From an uncultured Clostridia bacterium (GTDB lineage: Bacteria; Bacillota; Clostridia; Christensenellales; Borkfalkiaceae): a stretch of DNA of 64,000 nt. The stretch's first letter is position 1, and each line of letters starts with the position of its first letter. The stretch covers positions 70,663 to 134,662 of the forward strand of contig CANRDX010000001.1 in assembly GCA_947629485.1 (NCBI GenBank), given 5' to 3'. This document shows, piece after piece, positions 56,342 to 64,000 of this stretch. The notes below the pieces were generated by a model. It was not told the origin of the DNA, ran no database searches, and saw only the letters and a list, made by a program, of their open reading frames with translations. Both the position numbers and the translations under genes were made by a program.

Positions 56342-57418
56342 ATGCAAATGAAGGAGCGCCCCAACCGCCTCGTCGGGCAATGGTCGTTGGGTCGCCGTAT
56401 GTGCGGCGACTTCGAGCTTGAAGGGGATCACATCACCGTATATAAAACGCGCTTTGGAGAAAGGGCGCTCTTCGGCGTGGGCAGATTTCAAGACGGGGCG
56501 CTTCATCTCAAACTTTCCGCTCTCGACGACTTGGAAGCAGAGGCGGCTTTTGCGGTTGGGCAGCAAGTTCCGAAGGCGCAGGCGGCGATTCTTTACACGA
56601 CGGATGAAAAGAGCGGCGGATGCGTTGCGGCCGGCTCGAAAGAACTCAAAGGCGAGGCCGTTGTTGCGGACATGAGTGGGGGAAAACGCGTCGTGGCCCT
56701 GAAAGAAGGCGCCTTCGAGGGGTGCAATTTCATCACGAAGATCACCCTTCCGACAGGGCTTACTTCCATCGGAGCGCGGGCATTTTTCGGGTGCAAAAGT
56801 CTCAAAAGCGTCGCTCTTCCGAGGGGGCTTCGCCTTATTCCGGAGTACGCCTTTTTCGGCTGCAATGCGCTCGAAGAGCTCACCCTTCCCGAGGGCGTCA
56901 CGGAGATCGGCAGTCATGCGTTCGAGTTTTGCCGCTCGCTTCGGCGCATTTATCTCCCCGCGAGCGTGAAGCGCATCCGAGGCGGCGCGTTCTGGGGGTG
57001 CGACCGCCTCGATGAAGTCGCCATTTCAGACCTTGCCGCGTGGTGTGCCGTCAAATTTGAAGGGGCTGACGCCGGCCCACTCTTTTGCGGGGCGGAGCTT
57101 TTCGTCGGCGGAGAGAGGACGCGCTTTGCCGAGATCCCCGCAGGCGTTTTCGAGATAGGGTCGTATGCTTTTGCGGGGAGCAAGCTCGAAAGGGTGAGCA
57201 TTCCGCAAAGCGTCAAGCGCATTGCGCCGAGCGCATTCGAGAATTGCAGAGCGCTTACCCATATCCAATTCGGGGGAACAGCGGGGGAATGGCTCGCGCT
57301 GGAAAAAAAGAGCTTTGCGGACGGGACGGCGGACTTTACCGTCATCTGTGCAGACGGCAAAATAAAAAAGGGCGGGACGCTCCAAAAAAAACCGAATACA
57401 AAAAAGCCGCCGTTTTAA
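56342..57418 (+). CDS. Cytoplasmic LRR_5 (BspA-type) repeat protein
   Basis: 358 residues without signal peptide or membrane helix. The N-terminal 110 residues are a non-repeat domain (L-V-G-Q-W-S-L-G-R-R-M-C-G-D-F-E-L). About eight BspA-type repeats follow from residue 118 (A-L-K-E-G-A-F-E-G-C, I-G-A-R-A-F-F-G-C, I-G-S-H-A-F-E-F-C), and a basic tail ends it. The repeats are related to those of the giant protease at 1105. The start is either the ATG at 56342 or that at 56348; neither has a clear ribosome site. A strong but operator-bearing promoter suggests tight Xre control. Confidence 0.82.
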   Translation: MQMKERPNRLVGQWSLGRRMCGDFELEGDHITVYKTRFGERALFGVGRFQDGALHLKLSALDDLEAEAAFAVGQQVPKAQAAILYTTDEKSGGCVAAGSKELKGEAVVADMSGGKRVVALKEGAFEGCNFITKITLPTGLTSIGARAFFGCKSLKSVALPRGLRLIPEYAFFGCNALEELTLPEGVTEIGSHAFEFCRSLRRIYLPASVKRIRGGAFWGCDRLDEVAISDLAAWCAVKFEGADAGPLFCGAELFVGGERTRFAEIPAGVFEIGSYAFAGSKLERVSIPQSVKRIAPSAFENCRALTHIQFGGTAGEWLALEKKSFADGTADFTVICADGKIKKGGTLQKKPNTKKPPF

Positions 57419-57435
57419 GGGAAAAGCGACGGCTT
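57404..57435 (-). terminator. Terminator of ychF overlapping the LRR_5 gene end
   Basis: AAGCCG (57404-57409) pairs with CGGCTT (57430-57435), and inside CGTTTT pairs with AAAGCG including one G-T. On the minus strand a T-run follows. The stop codon of the LRR_5 gene lies in the stem. Confidence 0.7.
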
Positions 57436-57457
57436 GATTTCTATATACGGTTTTATA

Positions 57458-58558
57458 TCAAACGTTGAAGCGGAAGAGAACGACGTCGCCGTCCTTCATC
57501 ACATAGTCCTTGCCCTCGGAGCGCACCTTGCCCTTTTCGCGCGCGCCCGCAAGCCCGCCGCATTCGAGCAGCGTCTGCCATTCGACGACTTCGGCGCGGA
57601 TGAACCCTCTTTCAAAGTCGGTGTGGATCTTTCCCGCCGCCTGCGGCGCTTTGGTGCCCTTGACGATCGTCCATGCGCGCGTCTCTTTTTCCCCCGCCGT
57701 GAGGAAGGAGATAAGCCCTAAAAGGGAGTAGGAAGCCCTTACGAGTTTATCAAGCCCGCTCTCTTTCAGCCCGAATTCCTCCAAAAAGAGCGCCCTGTCC
57801 TCTTCGTCCATCTGGGCAAGCTCTTCCTCCGTCTTGGCGCACACAACGATGGTCTCGGCGGCGTGCCGCGCGGCGTATTCCTTGACCGCGCAGACGAGGG
57901 GAAGCTCCGCTTCGTCCCTGCCCATATCGCGCTCGGCGATGTTGGCGCAGTAGATCACGGGTTTGGCGGAGAGCAGGAAGAGGTTGTCGAGGAGGGGTTT
58001 TTCCTCCTCGGTGAGGGGAAGTGAGCTTGCGGGCTGTTCGGCTTCGAGGTGCTTTTGGAGCTTTTCGAGGAAGGCGAACTCCGCGAGGGCAGACTTATCC
58101 GACCCGCCCCGCGCGGCGTTGCGGATGCGATCCTGCCGCTTTTCCACCGCCTCGATATCGGCGAGGATGAGTTCGAGATTGATCGTCGCGATATCGTGGA
58201 CGGGATCGATCTTATTCTCGACATGGGTGATGTTTTCGTCCTCGAAACAGCGGACGACGTGGACGATCGCGTCCACTTCGCGGATGTGCGAAAGAAACTT
58301 GTTGCCCAGCCCTTCGCCGCGGCTCGCGCCCTTTACAAGCCCCGCGATGTCCACGAATTCCACGACGGCGGGCGTCACTTTTTTGCTCGCGTACAGCGCG
58401 GCGAGTTTTTCGAGCCGCTCGTCGGGAACGGCGACGACGCCGACGTTGGGTTCGATCGTGCAGAAGGGATAGTTCGCCGCTTCCGCGCCCGCATGCGTGA
58501 TCGCGTTGAACAGAGTGGACTTGCCGACGTTGGGCAGCCCTACGACACCTAATTTCAT
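57458..58558 (-). CDS. ychF: Obg-like ATPase YchF (OLA1 family)
   Basis: 366 residues, a TRAFAC P-loop ATPase associated with ribosomes and redox stress. It begins with G-L-P-N-V-G-K-S-T at residue 7; the switch region has D-I-A-G-L-V-K-G-A-S-R-G-E-G-L-G-N-K-F-L. The G4 motif diverges from NKxD (around N-I-A-E-R-D), in line with ATP preference. The TGS domain at the end contains R-A-W-T-I-V-K-G and A-G-K-I-H-T-D-F-E-R-G-F-I-R-A-E-V. AAGGAGC precedes the start. Monocistronic. Confidence 0.96.
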   Translation of the reverse strand: MKLGVVGLPNVGKSTLFNAITHAGAEAANYPFCTIEPNVGVVAVPDERLEKLAALYASKKVTPAVVEFVDIAGLVKGASRGEGLGNKFLSHIREVDAIVHVVRCFEDENITHVENKIDPVHDIATINLELILADIEAVEKRQDRIRNAARGGSDKSALAEFAFLEKLQKHLEAEQPASSLPLTEEEKPLLDNLFLLSAKPVIYCANIAERDMGRDEAELPLVCAVKEYAARHAAETIVVCAKTEEELAQMDEEDRALFLEEFGLKESGLDKLVRASYSLLGLISFLTAGEKETRAWTIVKGTKAPQAAGKIHTDFERGFIRAEVVEWQTLLECGGLAGAREKGKVRSEGKDYVMKDGDVVLFRFNV

Positions 58559-58623
58559 ACTTGCTCCTTATCGTTGATCGCATATATTATAGAACATTTC
58601 TTTGCAAACGGCAAGCCATTCGG

Positions 58624-58652
58624 TTGTCAAATTCGGGAAAATATGTTAGAAT
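58624..58652 (+). promoter_or_regulatory. Promoter of argS
   Basis: TTGTCA (58624-58629), 17-base spacer, TAGAAT (58647-58652), extended -10 TG at 58644-58645. Confidence 0.75.
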
Positions 58653-58683
58653 ACCTCTCGAAAAAGATTTGGGAGCAAAAGCA

Positions 58684-60372
58684 ATGGATTACAGAGCATA
58701 TATTGCGGCGCGCATTCAGGCGGGAGGCTTGTCCCGCGAGGAGATCGCGGAGGCGATCACCGTCCCGCCCGATCCCTCTCTCGGGGATTACGCGCTTCCC
58801 TGTTTCAAATTCGCAAAGGCGCTGCGAAAGTCTCCCGCGGCGATCGCAGAAGAGCTGGCGGCGCAATATCCCGCCGATTCCGTCATCGAAAGCGTGGCGG
58901 CGCTCAACGGCTATCTCAACTTCCGCGTGAACAGAGCGGGGCTTGCCGAGGAGACGCTTCTCTCCATCGAAAAGCAAGGATCGGAATACGGTTCTTCGGA
59001 CATGGGTGGCGGGAAAGTCGTCTGTATCGACTATTCTTCGGTGAATATCGCCAAGCCTTTCCACATCGGGCACCTCTCGACGACGGTGCTCGGCGGAAGT
59101 TTATACCGCATCTTCAACTTTCTCGGCTACCGCGCGGTCGGGATCAACCATTTGGGCGACTACGGCACGCAGTTCGGCAAACTCATCGCCGCTTACAAGC
59201 ATTGGGGAGACCGCGAAGAGGTGCAAAAGGGGGGAATTCATGCGATCAACGCGCTCTATGTGCGCTTCAACAACGAGGCGACGGAGGAAATGGAGCGCGA
59301 GGCGCGGGAATACTTCCGCCTGATCGAGAGCGGCGACGCGGAGGCGAACGCCCTCTTTGAATGGTTCAAGGAGCTTACCCTCGCCTATGTGGAAAAGATC
59401 TACGAGCGGCTTCATATCACGTTCGACAGTTACGCGGGCGAGCGTTTCTACACCGATAAAATGCAGCCTGTGATCGACGAACTCGAAGAGAAGGGGCTGC
59501 TTACGGAGAGCCAGGGGGCGAAGATCGTCGATCTCGAACCGTACGGCATGCCGCCCTGCCTCATTCTTCGCTCCGACGGCGCCTCTCTTTACGCGACGCG
59601 CGATCTCGCCGCGGCGATCTACCGCAAAAAAACCTACGATTTCGAGAAATGCCTCTATGTGGTCGCCTATCAGCAAAATCTCCACTTCAAGCAGGTCTTC
59701 AAGGTGCTTGAACTCATGGGGAAGGATTGGGCGAAGGATCTCGTGCACGTCGCATACGGCATGGTGAGCCTCGAAGAGGGCGCCATGTCCACGAGGAAGG
59801 GCAAAGTCGTGTGGCTGGAAGACGTCATTTCCCGCTGTGTGGAGAAGGCGTATACCGTCATTGCGGAGAAGAATCCCTCGCTCGAAAACAAGGAGCGCGT
59901 CGCCGAGCAGGTGGGCGTGGGCGCGGTGGTGTTCGGCGCGCTCTACAACAACAAGATCAAGGATATCGTCTTTTCCTACGATAAGGCGCTCAATTTCGAC
60001 GGGGAGACGAGCGTCTATGTGCAATACACCTGCGCGCGGGCAAGTTCCGTCCTCTTCAAGGCGAGGGAAGCGGGGATCGCCCGGACGGACGCGCTCCTTC
60101 CTCCCTGCGACGCGGAATTCGAGCTTGTGAAGGCGCTCGCCGCCTTCCCCGAGTGCGTCGTTTCGGCGGCGAAAAATTACGAGCCCAGCGTTGTCGCGCG
60201 GTTTGCGGTGGACGCGGCGCAGAAATTCAATAAATTTTATATCGAATGCAAGATCTTGCAGGCGGAGACCGAGGCGCAGCGCGCCTTCCGCCTTCGCCTC
60301 ACCGAAGCGACGCTCACCGTGCTGAAAAACGCGCTCACGCTGCTCGGGATCGGCGTTCCGGAGAAAATGTGA
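58684..60372 (+). CDS. argS: Arginyl-tRNA synthetase
   Basis: 562 residues, class I aminoacyl-tRNA synthetase. The N-terminal Add-1 domain is followed by the HIGH motif F-H-I-G-H-L near residue 125. The KMSK counterpart is A-M-S-T-R-K-G-K near 365, and the DALR anticodon-binding domain closes the protein (Y-V-Q-Y-T-C-A-R-A). The ATG at 58684 follows GGGAGC; upstream in-frame codons overlap the promoter. The stop overlaps the phosphatase start by 1 nt. Confidence 0.96.
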   Translation: MDYRAYIAARIQAGGLSREEIAEAITVPPDPSLGDYALPCFKFAKALRKSPAAIAEELAAQYPADSVIESVAALNGYLNFRVNRAGLAEETLLSIEKQGSEYGSSDMGGGKVVCIDYSSVNIAKPFHIGHLSTTVLGGSLYRIFNFLGYRAVGINHLGDYGTQFGKLIAAYKHWGDREEVQKGGIHAINALYVRFNNEATEEMEREAREYFRLIESGDAEANALFEWFKELTLAYVEKIYERLHITFDSYAGERFYTDKMQPVIDELEEKGLLTESQGAKIVDLEPYGMPPCLILRSDGASLYATRDLAAAIYRKKTYDFEKCLYVVAYQQNLHFKQVFKVLELMGKDWAKDLVHVAYGMVSLEEGAMSTRKGKVVWLEDVISRCVEKAYTVIAEKNPSLENKERVAEQVGVGAVVFGALYNNKIKDIVFSYDKALNFDGETSVYVQYTCARASSVLFKAREAGIARTDALLPPCDAEFELVKALAAFPECVVSAAKNYEPSVVARFAVDAAQKFNKFYIECKILQAETEAQRAFRLRLTEATLTVLKNALTLLGIGVPEKM

Positions 60373-61019
60373 TGATAGAGGCCGCGATCTTCGACCTCGA
60401 CGGGACACTTCTCGACACGCTTCCCGATATCTGCGAGAGCGTCAACGCCATGCTCCGCGCGTTCGGCTATCCCGCGCTTTCGGAGGAAGCCGTCAAGGAG
60501 CGCATCGGGCACGGCGCGCGCTATCTCGTCGAAAGGGCGATCCCCGCGGGCGCCGACGCCTCTTCATGCTACGAATGGTTCTGCACACACCGCGCCGAGC
60601 ACGGAAAAACGCGGCATTTTGCGGGCATGGCGGAGCTGATCGCGGCGTGGAAGAACGATCTCAGGCTCGCCGTCATCACCAACAAGACGCAGAGCACCGC
60701 CGAACGGCTGCTTTTTCGGCACTTCGGCGAGGGGACGTTCGACTATATCGGGGGAGACAACGGCAATTTCCCCTTGAAGCCCGATCCCGCGCAGACGCGC
60801 TATGCGGCGCTGAAACTTCGCGTCGCGCCCAAGAATTGCCTTCTGATCGGCGACGGGGAGACGGACGCGGAGACGGCGCGGCGCGCGGGCATGATCGGCG
60901 TCGCCGCACTGTGGGGATACCGCACGCGGGAACAGCTCGCGGGGGCGGGGGCAAGGCTCTTCGCCGAGACGCCCTCCGATCTTGAAAAAATCCGTCGAAG
61001 TTTTTCGGAAAATTCTTGA
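60372..61019 (+). CDS. HAD-family phosphatase, phosphoglycolate phosphatase-like
   Basis: 215 residues, Gph/PGMB-type HAD enzyme: motif I F-D-L-D-G-T-L-L-D-T at 7-16, motif II V-I-T-N-K near 105, lysine and motif III around K-P-D-P, motif IV I-G-D-G-E-T-D. The C1 helical cap lies between I and II. Such enzymes dephosphorylate 2-phosphoglycolate or sugar phosphates. It is coupled to argS by the overlap of TGA and ATG. The following promoter begins in its last codons. Confidence 0.88.
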   Translation: MIEAAIFDLDGTLLDTLPDICESVNAMLRAFGYPALSEEAVKERIGHGARYLVERAIPAGADASSCYEWFCTHRAEHGKTRHFAGMAELIAAWKNDLRLAVITNKTQSTAERLLFRHFGEGTFDYIGGDNGNFPLKPDPAQTRYAALKLRVAPKNCLLIGDGETDAETARRAGMIGVAALWGYRTREQLAGAGARLFAETPSDLEKIRRSFSENS

Positions 61020-61044
61020 TAAACCCAAAGGAACGTGATATAAT
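61016..61044 (+). promoter_or_regulatory. Promoter of the rubrerythrin gene
   Basis: TTGATA (61016-61021), 17-base spacer, TATAAT (61039-61044) with extended -10 TG. The -35 overlaps the stop codon of the phosphatase gene. Confidence 0.82.
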
Positions 61045-61074
61045 AAAGCCAAATTTTATGGGAGGAAAACAAAG

Positions 61075-61593
61075 ATGAAAAGATGTGCAGTTTGCGGCGA
61101 GATCGTCGCGGACGACGTAGAAGTCTGCCCCGTCTGCAAGGCGAGAAAATTCGAGCCGATCGAGGAGAAAGCCTTTGCATGCGAGCACCATGTCGGCGAC
61201 GGCGTCGTCGAGGATAAGGAAGTCATGGACGGGCTTCGCGCCAATTTCAACGGCGAGTGCTGCGAGGTGGGCATGTACCTTGCGATGGCGCGCGTCGCGG
61301 AGCGCGAAGGGTATCCCGAGATCGCAGAGGCATACAAGCGCTATGCCTTCGAGGAAGCGGAGCACGCCTCCAAGTTCGCCGAACTGCTCGGCGAGGTCGT
61401 GACGCCTTCCACCAAGAAGAATCTGGAACTGCGCGCGGCTGCCGAGGCGGGCGCATGCGAGGGCAAGCTCATGCTCGCAAAACGCGCAAAGGAACTCGGG
61501 TACGACGCGATCCACGATACCGTGCACGAAATGGCGAAGGACGAGGCGCGCCACGGCGCGGGCTTCAAGGGGCTTCTCAAACGCTATTTCTGA
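61075..61593 (+). CDS. Reverse-type rubrerythrin (NADH peroxidase type)
   Basis: 172 residues. A rubredoxin-like N-terminal domain with C4, C7 and C18, C21 (C-A-V-C-G and C-P-V-C-K) precedes a ferritin-like di-iron domain. Di-iron ligands are seen in N-F-N-G-E, E-E-A-E-H-A and D-E-A-R-H. The domain order, rubredoxin first, is that of the reverse rubrerythrins that reduce hydrogen peroxide in anaerobes. This supports a strictly anaerobic lifestyle. GGGAGGAAAAC is the ribosome site; own promoter and terminator. Confidence 0.93.
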   Translation: MKRCAVCGEIVADDVEVCPVCKARKFEPIEEKAFACEHHVGDGVVEDKEVMDGLRANFNGECCEVGMYLAMARVAEREGYPEIAEAYKRYAFEEAEHASKFAELLGEVVTPSTKKNLELRAAAEAGACEGKLMLAKRAKELGYDAIHDTVHEMAKDEARHGAGFKGLLKRYF

Positions 61594-61616
61594 TCGATAT
61601 CTTTCACAAATGAGAA

Positions 61617-61640
61617 AAGGGGCGGGCAACCGCCCCTTCG
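61617..61640 (+). terminator. Terminator of the rubrerythrin gene
   Basis: AAGGGGCGG (61617-61625) pairs with CCGCCCCTT (61630-61638) around GCAA. Confidence 0.8.
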
Positions 61641-61719
61641 CTTTTGCAAAAAAAGGGGATATTGTTCATTTTGCGATTGGGTAGAGAGGAATTTTCGCAC
61701 TCTACTCACAGTAGAATCC

Positions 61720-61748
61720 TTGACAATCGCGCGCGCACGCTGTATAAT
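61720..61748 (+). promoter_or_regulatory. Promoter of the HTH-membrane gene, predicting a leaderless mRNA
   Basis: TTGACA (61720-61725), 17-base spacer, TATAAT (61743-61748). The ATG starts at 61756, seven bases after the -10. Confidence 0.8.
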
Positions 61749-61755
61749 CGTTCAT

Positions 61756-62367
61756 ATGGAAGAACAGGATCTTGCCGTCATCATAGGGAAAAATATCATG
61801 CGGCTTCGGAAAGCGGCGGATATGACGCAGTCGGAGCTTGCCGAAAAGCTGAATTATTCGGATAAATCCGTCTCCAAGTGGGAACAGGGCAATGGCATCC
61901 CCGATGTGCGCATTCTCGTGCAGATCGCGGAATATTTTCACGTTTCGGTAGACGATCTCCTGCGGGAGCAGCCCGCAAAACCCGTCTTGCCCGCCCGCAC
62001 GAAACTCTTTCGCCGTCTCGTCATTTTGGCGCTTTCGGTGGGGCTGTGTTGGCTTGCCGCCGTCGTTTGTTTCGTACTCGGCGGCATTATCTCGCCCGCG
62101 ACGGGCGGAATGTGGCTCGCGTTCGTCTATGCAGTGCCCGCCTCCGCGGTCGTCGTGGTCGTTTTCAGCTGCGTATGGTCGTGGAAATGGGTGCGCTTTG
62201 TCTCCGTCTCCCTTCTCGTTTGGTCTACGCTCGCCTGCGCCTATCTCACCGTGTGGTGGGTCGTGCCCCATCCCACGCTGTGGCTCATATTTCTCATCGG
62301 CGTTCCCCTGCAATTCCTCGCGGTGTTCGGGCTGCTCGGCTGGAAACGCCTGAGATTCTTCAAATAA
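61756..62367 (+). CDS. Xre-type HTH regulator with a membrane domain
   Basis: 203 residues. A Cro/C1-type HTH is at about 8-62 (I-M-R-L-R-K-A-A-D-M-T-Q-S-E-L-A-E-K-L and V-S-K-W-E-Q-G). Four hydrophobic helices follow to the C-terminus. Such proteins are membrane-tethered one-component regulators of unknown ligand. The ATG at 61756 has no ribosome site and lies at the predicted transcription start. It lies 21 nt before the next membrane protein, so the two may act together. Confidence 0.85.
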   Translation: MEEQDLAVIIGKNIMRLRKAADMTQSELAEKLNYSDKSVSKWEQGNGIPDVRILVQIAEYFHVSVDDLLREQPAKPVLPARTKLFRRLVILALSVGLCWLAAVVCFVLGGIISPATGGMWLAFVYAVPASAVVVVVFSCVWSWKWVRFVSVSLLVWSTLACAYLTVWWVVPHPTLWLIFLIGVPLQFLAVFGLLGWKRLRFFK

Positions 62368-62388
62368 TTCGGAGCAGTGCAAGATACC

Positions 62389-63432
62389 ATGAAGGAAATC
62401 CCTCTCCCGCGGGCGGAAAAGCTCGCCCGCATGCGCGTGCGCGTCAAGCGCAACTGCACCGCGCTCAATCTACTCGCCATCGCCGTTTCCGTGCTTGCGG
62501 CGCTCTCTATGCTCGGCGTGCTCGTCGCCGTGATCGTTGCGGAGTTCAACCGCGGGAGCAGCCGCCTTCTGTACATTCTCGCGGGGTCTCTCGCGGGCGG
62601 CGCGGGCGTTTTTGCGCTGTGCGCAGTCCTTTTCAGCAAACTCTCCGCCCGTGCCGATGAGCGCGCGCTCGATTTCTTTGAACGGTGCGACGGCGAAAAC
62701 AGCTTCTTCGTGGGCGAAGGCACGCTTGCGACCTTCGGCGAAGCGCTTCTTCTGCATGCGGAAAACGGGGGCAGACGGGTGAGCGTTCCCTACGGCGAGA
62801 TCCGCGCCTTCTCCGTGTGTACGAGGCGGCGCCCCCGCGAGCGCGGGGAGTGGTCCGTCGTGTTGGAGATCCCCGCACGCTATCTCATGAAGGACGGGAA
62901 GGGCGACCCCATTCTCATCCAGACGAACGCAAAGGAGCGCCTCTGCCGCGCGCTCGAAGCGCACAATATCCCCCTTCTCGGGGAAGAGCGGAAGGAGCGC
63001 GAAAACGTAAAATTCTCCTGTTTGAAGAAATTTTACCTGCCCGACCGCAAAAAGCGGAAGCGTTCCCTCGCCGTGATGATCGTCGGGATCGCGGCGGCCG
63101 CCGCGTCCGTTCCGCTCGCCGTCTTTCTCGACGCCGCGATCGGCGCCGTGCTCGCCGTGTTCGGCATTTTCGTGGGAGGGAGAGCGGCAGACGTCTTTGT
63201 CCGTTCGCGCGCGCTGTTTGCGATCTACCGCGAGGGCGTCTATTGGCGTGAGAGCGGGCGGGGCGAGAGTTTCTTCCTCAAATGGGAGGAGATCGAAAAG
63301 ATCTCGGCGAAAGAGCGCGAGGGCTACCCCGTTCTCGCCTTTCGGTGCGCCTACGGCGAATACCATGTCCCGCGCGCGGCGGGAGCGTTTGAATCCCTGC
63401 TTGAAATGCAGCGCGAGAAATGCGAAGCGTAG
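62389..63432 (+). CDS. Membrane protein of unknown function with PH-like soluble parts
   Basis: 347 residues. Two transmembrane helices (about 28-50 and 58-80) precede a soluble beta-rich segment of about 130 residues. It has L-A-T-F-G-E-A-L-L-L-H and the phrase V-P-Y-G-E-I-R-A-F-S-V, resembling bacterial PH-like folds. Two more helices (about 220-262) and a second short beta segment (F-L-K-W-E-E-I-E-K-I-S) follow. This suggests an internal duplication of TM pair plus PH-like domain. The ATG at 62389 and a GTG at 62377 are both imperfectly spaced from GGAG. Probably cotranscribed with the HTH-membrane gene. Confidence 0.68.
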   Translation: MKEIPLPRAEKLARMRVRVKRNCTALNLLAIAVSVLAALSMLGVLVAVIVAEFNRGSSRLLYILAGSLAGGAGVFALCAVLFSKLSARADERALDFFERCDGENSFFVGEGTLATFGEALLLHAENGGRRVSVPYGEIRAFSVCTRRRPRERGEWSVVLEIPARYLMKDGKGDPILIQTNAKERLCRALEAHNIPLLGEERKERENVKFSCLKKFYLPDRKKRKRSLAVMIVGIAAAAASVPLAVFLDAAIGAVLAVFGIFVGGRAADVFVRSRALFAIYREGVYWRESGRGESFFLKWEEIEKISAKEREGYPVLAFRCAYGEYHVPRAAGAFESLLEMQREKCEA

Positions 63433-63499
63433 AAAAAAGAGCCGGGAGCGGAGGAAACCGCTCGGAGCTTGCAGAATAATTCGAGGTGCTTGAACAGAT

Positions 63500-63997
63500 A
63501 TGCTCTGCACAAGCTGCGGGAAATATCCCGCAAAAACGTATACGAGAGAGGTGGGCGGAAAGAAGCTCGTCTTAGAGCTGTGCCCCGCCTGCTTTGAAAA
63601 GCTGTACCCCGAGCGGGAGGAGGACAGCGACTTTTTCGCGACCTTCGTGCGGGCGGATTCCGCATGGGACAGGGCATGCCCCGCCTGCGGGACGACGCTC
63701 GACGACTTCCGCCACACAGGGCTGTTGGGCTGTGCGTTCTGCTATACCGCGTTCCGCAAAGAACTTCTCCCTTCCGTGCAATATGCGCAGGGAAAGGTGC
63801 GGCACGAGGGGGGATCTCCCAGCGGAGGGGCGGACGACGCGCGCTACGATCTCATCCGCGCCCTTGTCCACGAGCAGGAGCAGCTCAAAGCGCGTATCCG
63901 CGCGGCGGAGGAGGAGGGCGAAAGAGACGTCGTGCGGCAGCTCAAAGCGCAGCTCTCCGCGATCAATAAGCGGCTGTACGGCGGGGAGGGCGTGTGA
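63500..63997 (+). CDS. mcsA: McsA, activator of the McsB arginine kinase
   Basis: 165 residues. Four C-x-x-C pairs (C-T-S-C, C-P-A-C, C-P-A-C, C-A-F-C) form zinc-binding modules, followed by a UVR motif (about 123-160, L-K-A-R-I-R and V-V-R-Q-L-K-A-Q-L). McsA works with McsB and CtsR in protein arginine phosphorylation and heat-shock control. The next gene's ATG (63997-63999) overlaps the stop and is cut by the window edge; mcsB is expected there. Unlike the usual order, ctsR is not directly upstream. A hairpin GAGCGG/CCGCTC lies at 63446-63463 before it. Confidence 0.92.
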   Translation: MLCTSCGKYPAKTYTREVGGKKLVLELCPACFEKLYPEREEDSDFFATFVRADSAWDRACPACGTTLDDFRHTGLLGCAFCYTAFRKELLPSVQYAQGKVRHEGGSPSGGADDARYDLIRALVHEQEQLKARIRAAEEEGERDVVRQLKAQLSAINKRLYGGEGV

Positions 63998-64000
63998 TGG

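Noticed and set aside
1-64000. tRNA and rRNA genes
   Set aside because: No T-loop motif with a fitting acceptor stem and no rRNA-like sequence was noticed on either strand; a tRNAscan run would be decisive.

Overview
The window (about 58-60% GC, dense, short intergenic gaps, AGGAGG-type ribosome sites, sigma-A promoters with 17-bp spacers and extended -10 boxes) reads as a chromosomal segment of a GC-rich, anaerobic, spore-forming member of the Clostridia. The pointers are the plsX-rnc-smc-ftsY-ylxM-ffh-rpsP-khpA order, a rubrerythrin, SpoVB, CotF-type coat proteins, a SpoIIA-like sigma operon, McsA and RqcH. A Christensenellales-type genome is my guess; nothing here fixes the genus.

Layout. 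1-604: end of a surface protein and a lone MazF-type toxin on the minus strand. 1105-18401: one plus-strand operon behind a near-perfect promoter. It encodes a 2500-residue membrane-anchored subtilase with BspA-type leucine-rich repeats, a lipoprotein, an oversized oligopeptide-binding lipoprotein, OppB, OppC, OppD, OppF and a small membrane protein. This looks like an extracellular proteolysis plus peptide-uptake unit, comparable in logic to lactocepin plus Opp. 18582-30955: conserved core block (PlsX, RNase III, SMC, FtsY, YlxM, Ffh, S16, KhpA). Its gaps hold seven copies of a structured intergenic repeat. It is interrupted at 25440-27360 by an AT-richer insert with a candidate structured RNA and three unrecognised genes. 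31211-35311: Pgi and SpoVB (minus), then a LysM protein and a probable spore-coat protein. 35385-42800: CysK, RqcH (minus), Tig-ClpP-ClpX and a sugar-type ABC ATPase. 42904-47549: ArsP_2-type metal exporter, AraM-like and AraL-like pair, and a four-gene partner-switching sigma module. 47599-55944: a multi-pass Pro/Ala-rich protein (minus), PucR-type regulator, S41 protease, cysteine desulfurase facing a DUF3343 protein, endonuclease III, coat proteins and a left-handed beta-helix protein. 55960-64000: Xre repressor facing an LRR_5 protein, YchF, ArgS, phosphatase, rubrerythrin, HTH-membrane protein, membrane protein and McsA; the window ends at the start codon of the next gene.

The strongest unexplained signal is at 25656-25848. 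A promoter places transcription start at the first base of a 15-bp closing stem. Inside it are three further nested stems and a 6-bp bulge-loop pseudoknot, and a UUCG-capped terminator ends the transcript. The repeat family around it, whose terminal hairpins differ between copies by compensatory changes, is the second. Several genes also sit only 5-7 nt downstream of a -10 box, which would make their mRNAs leaderless.

All functional calls come from reading the translated sequence and remembered family features. No database search was run.
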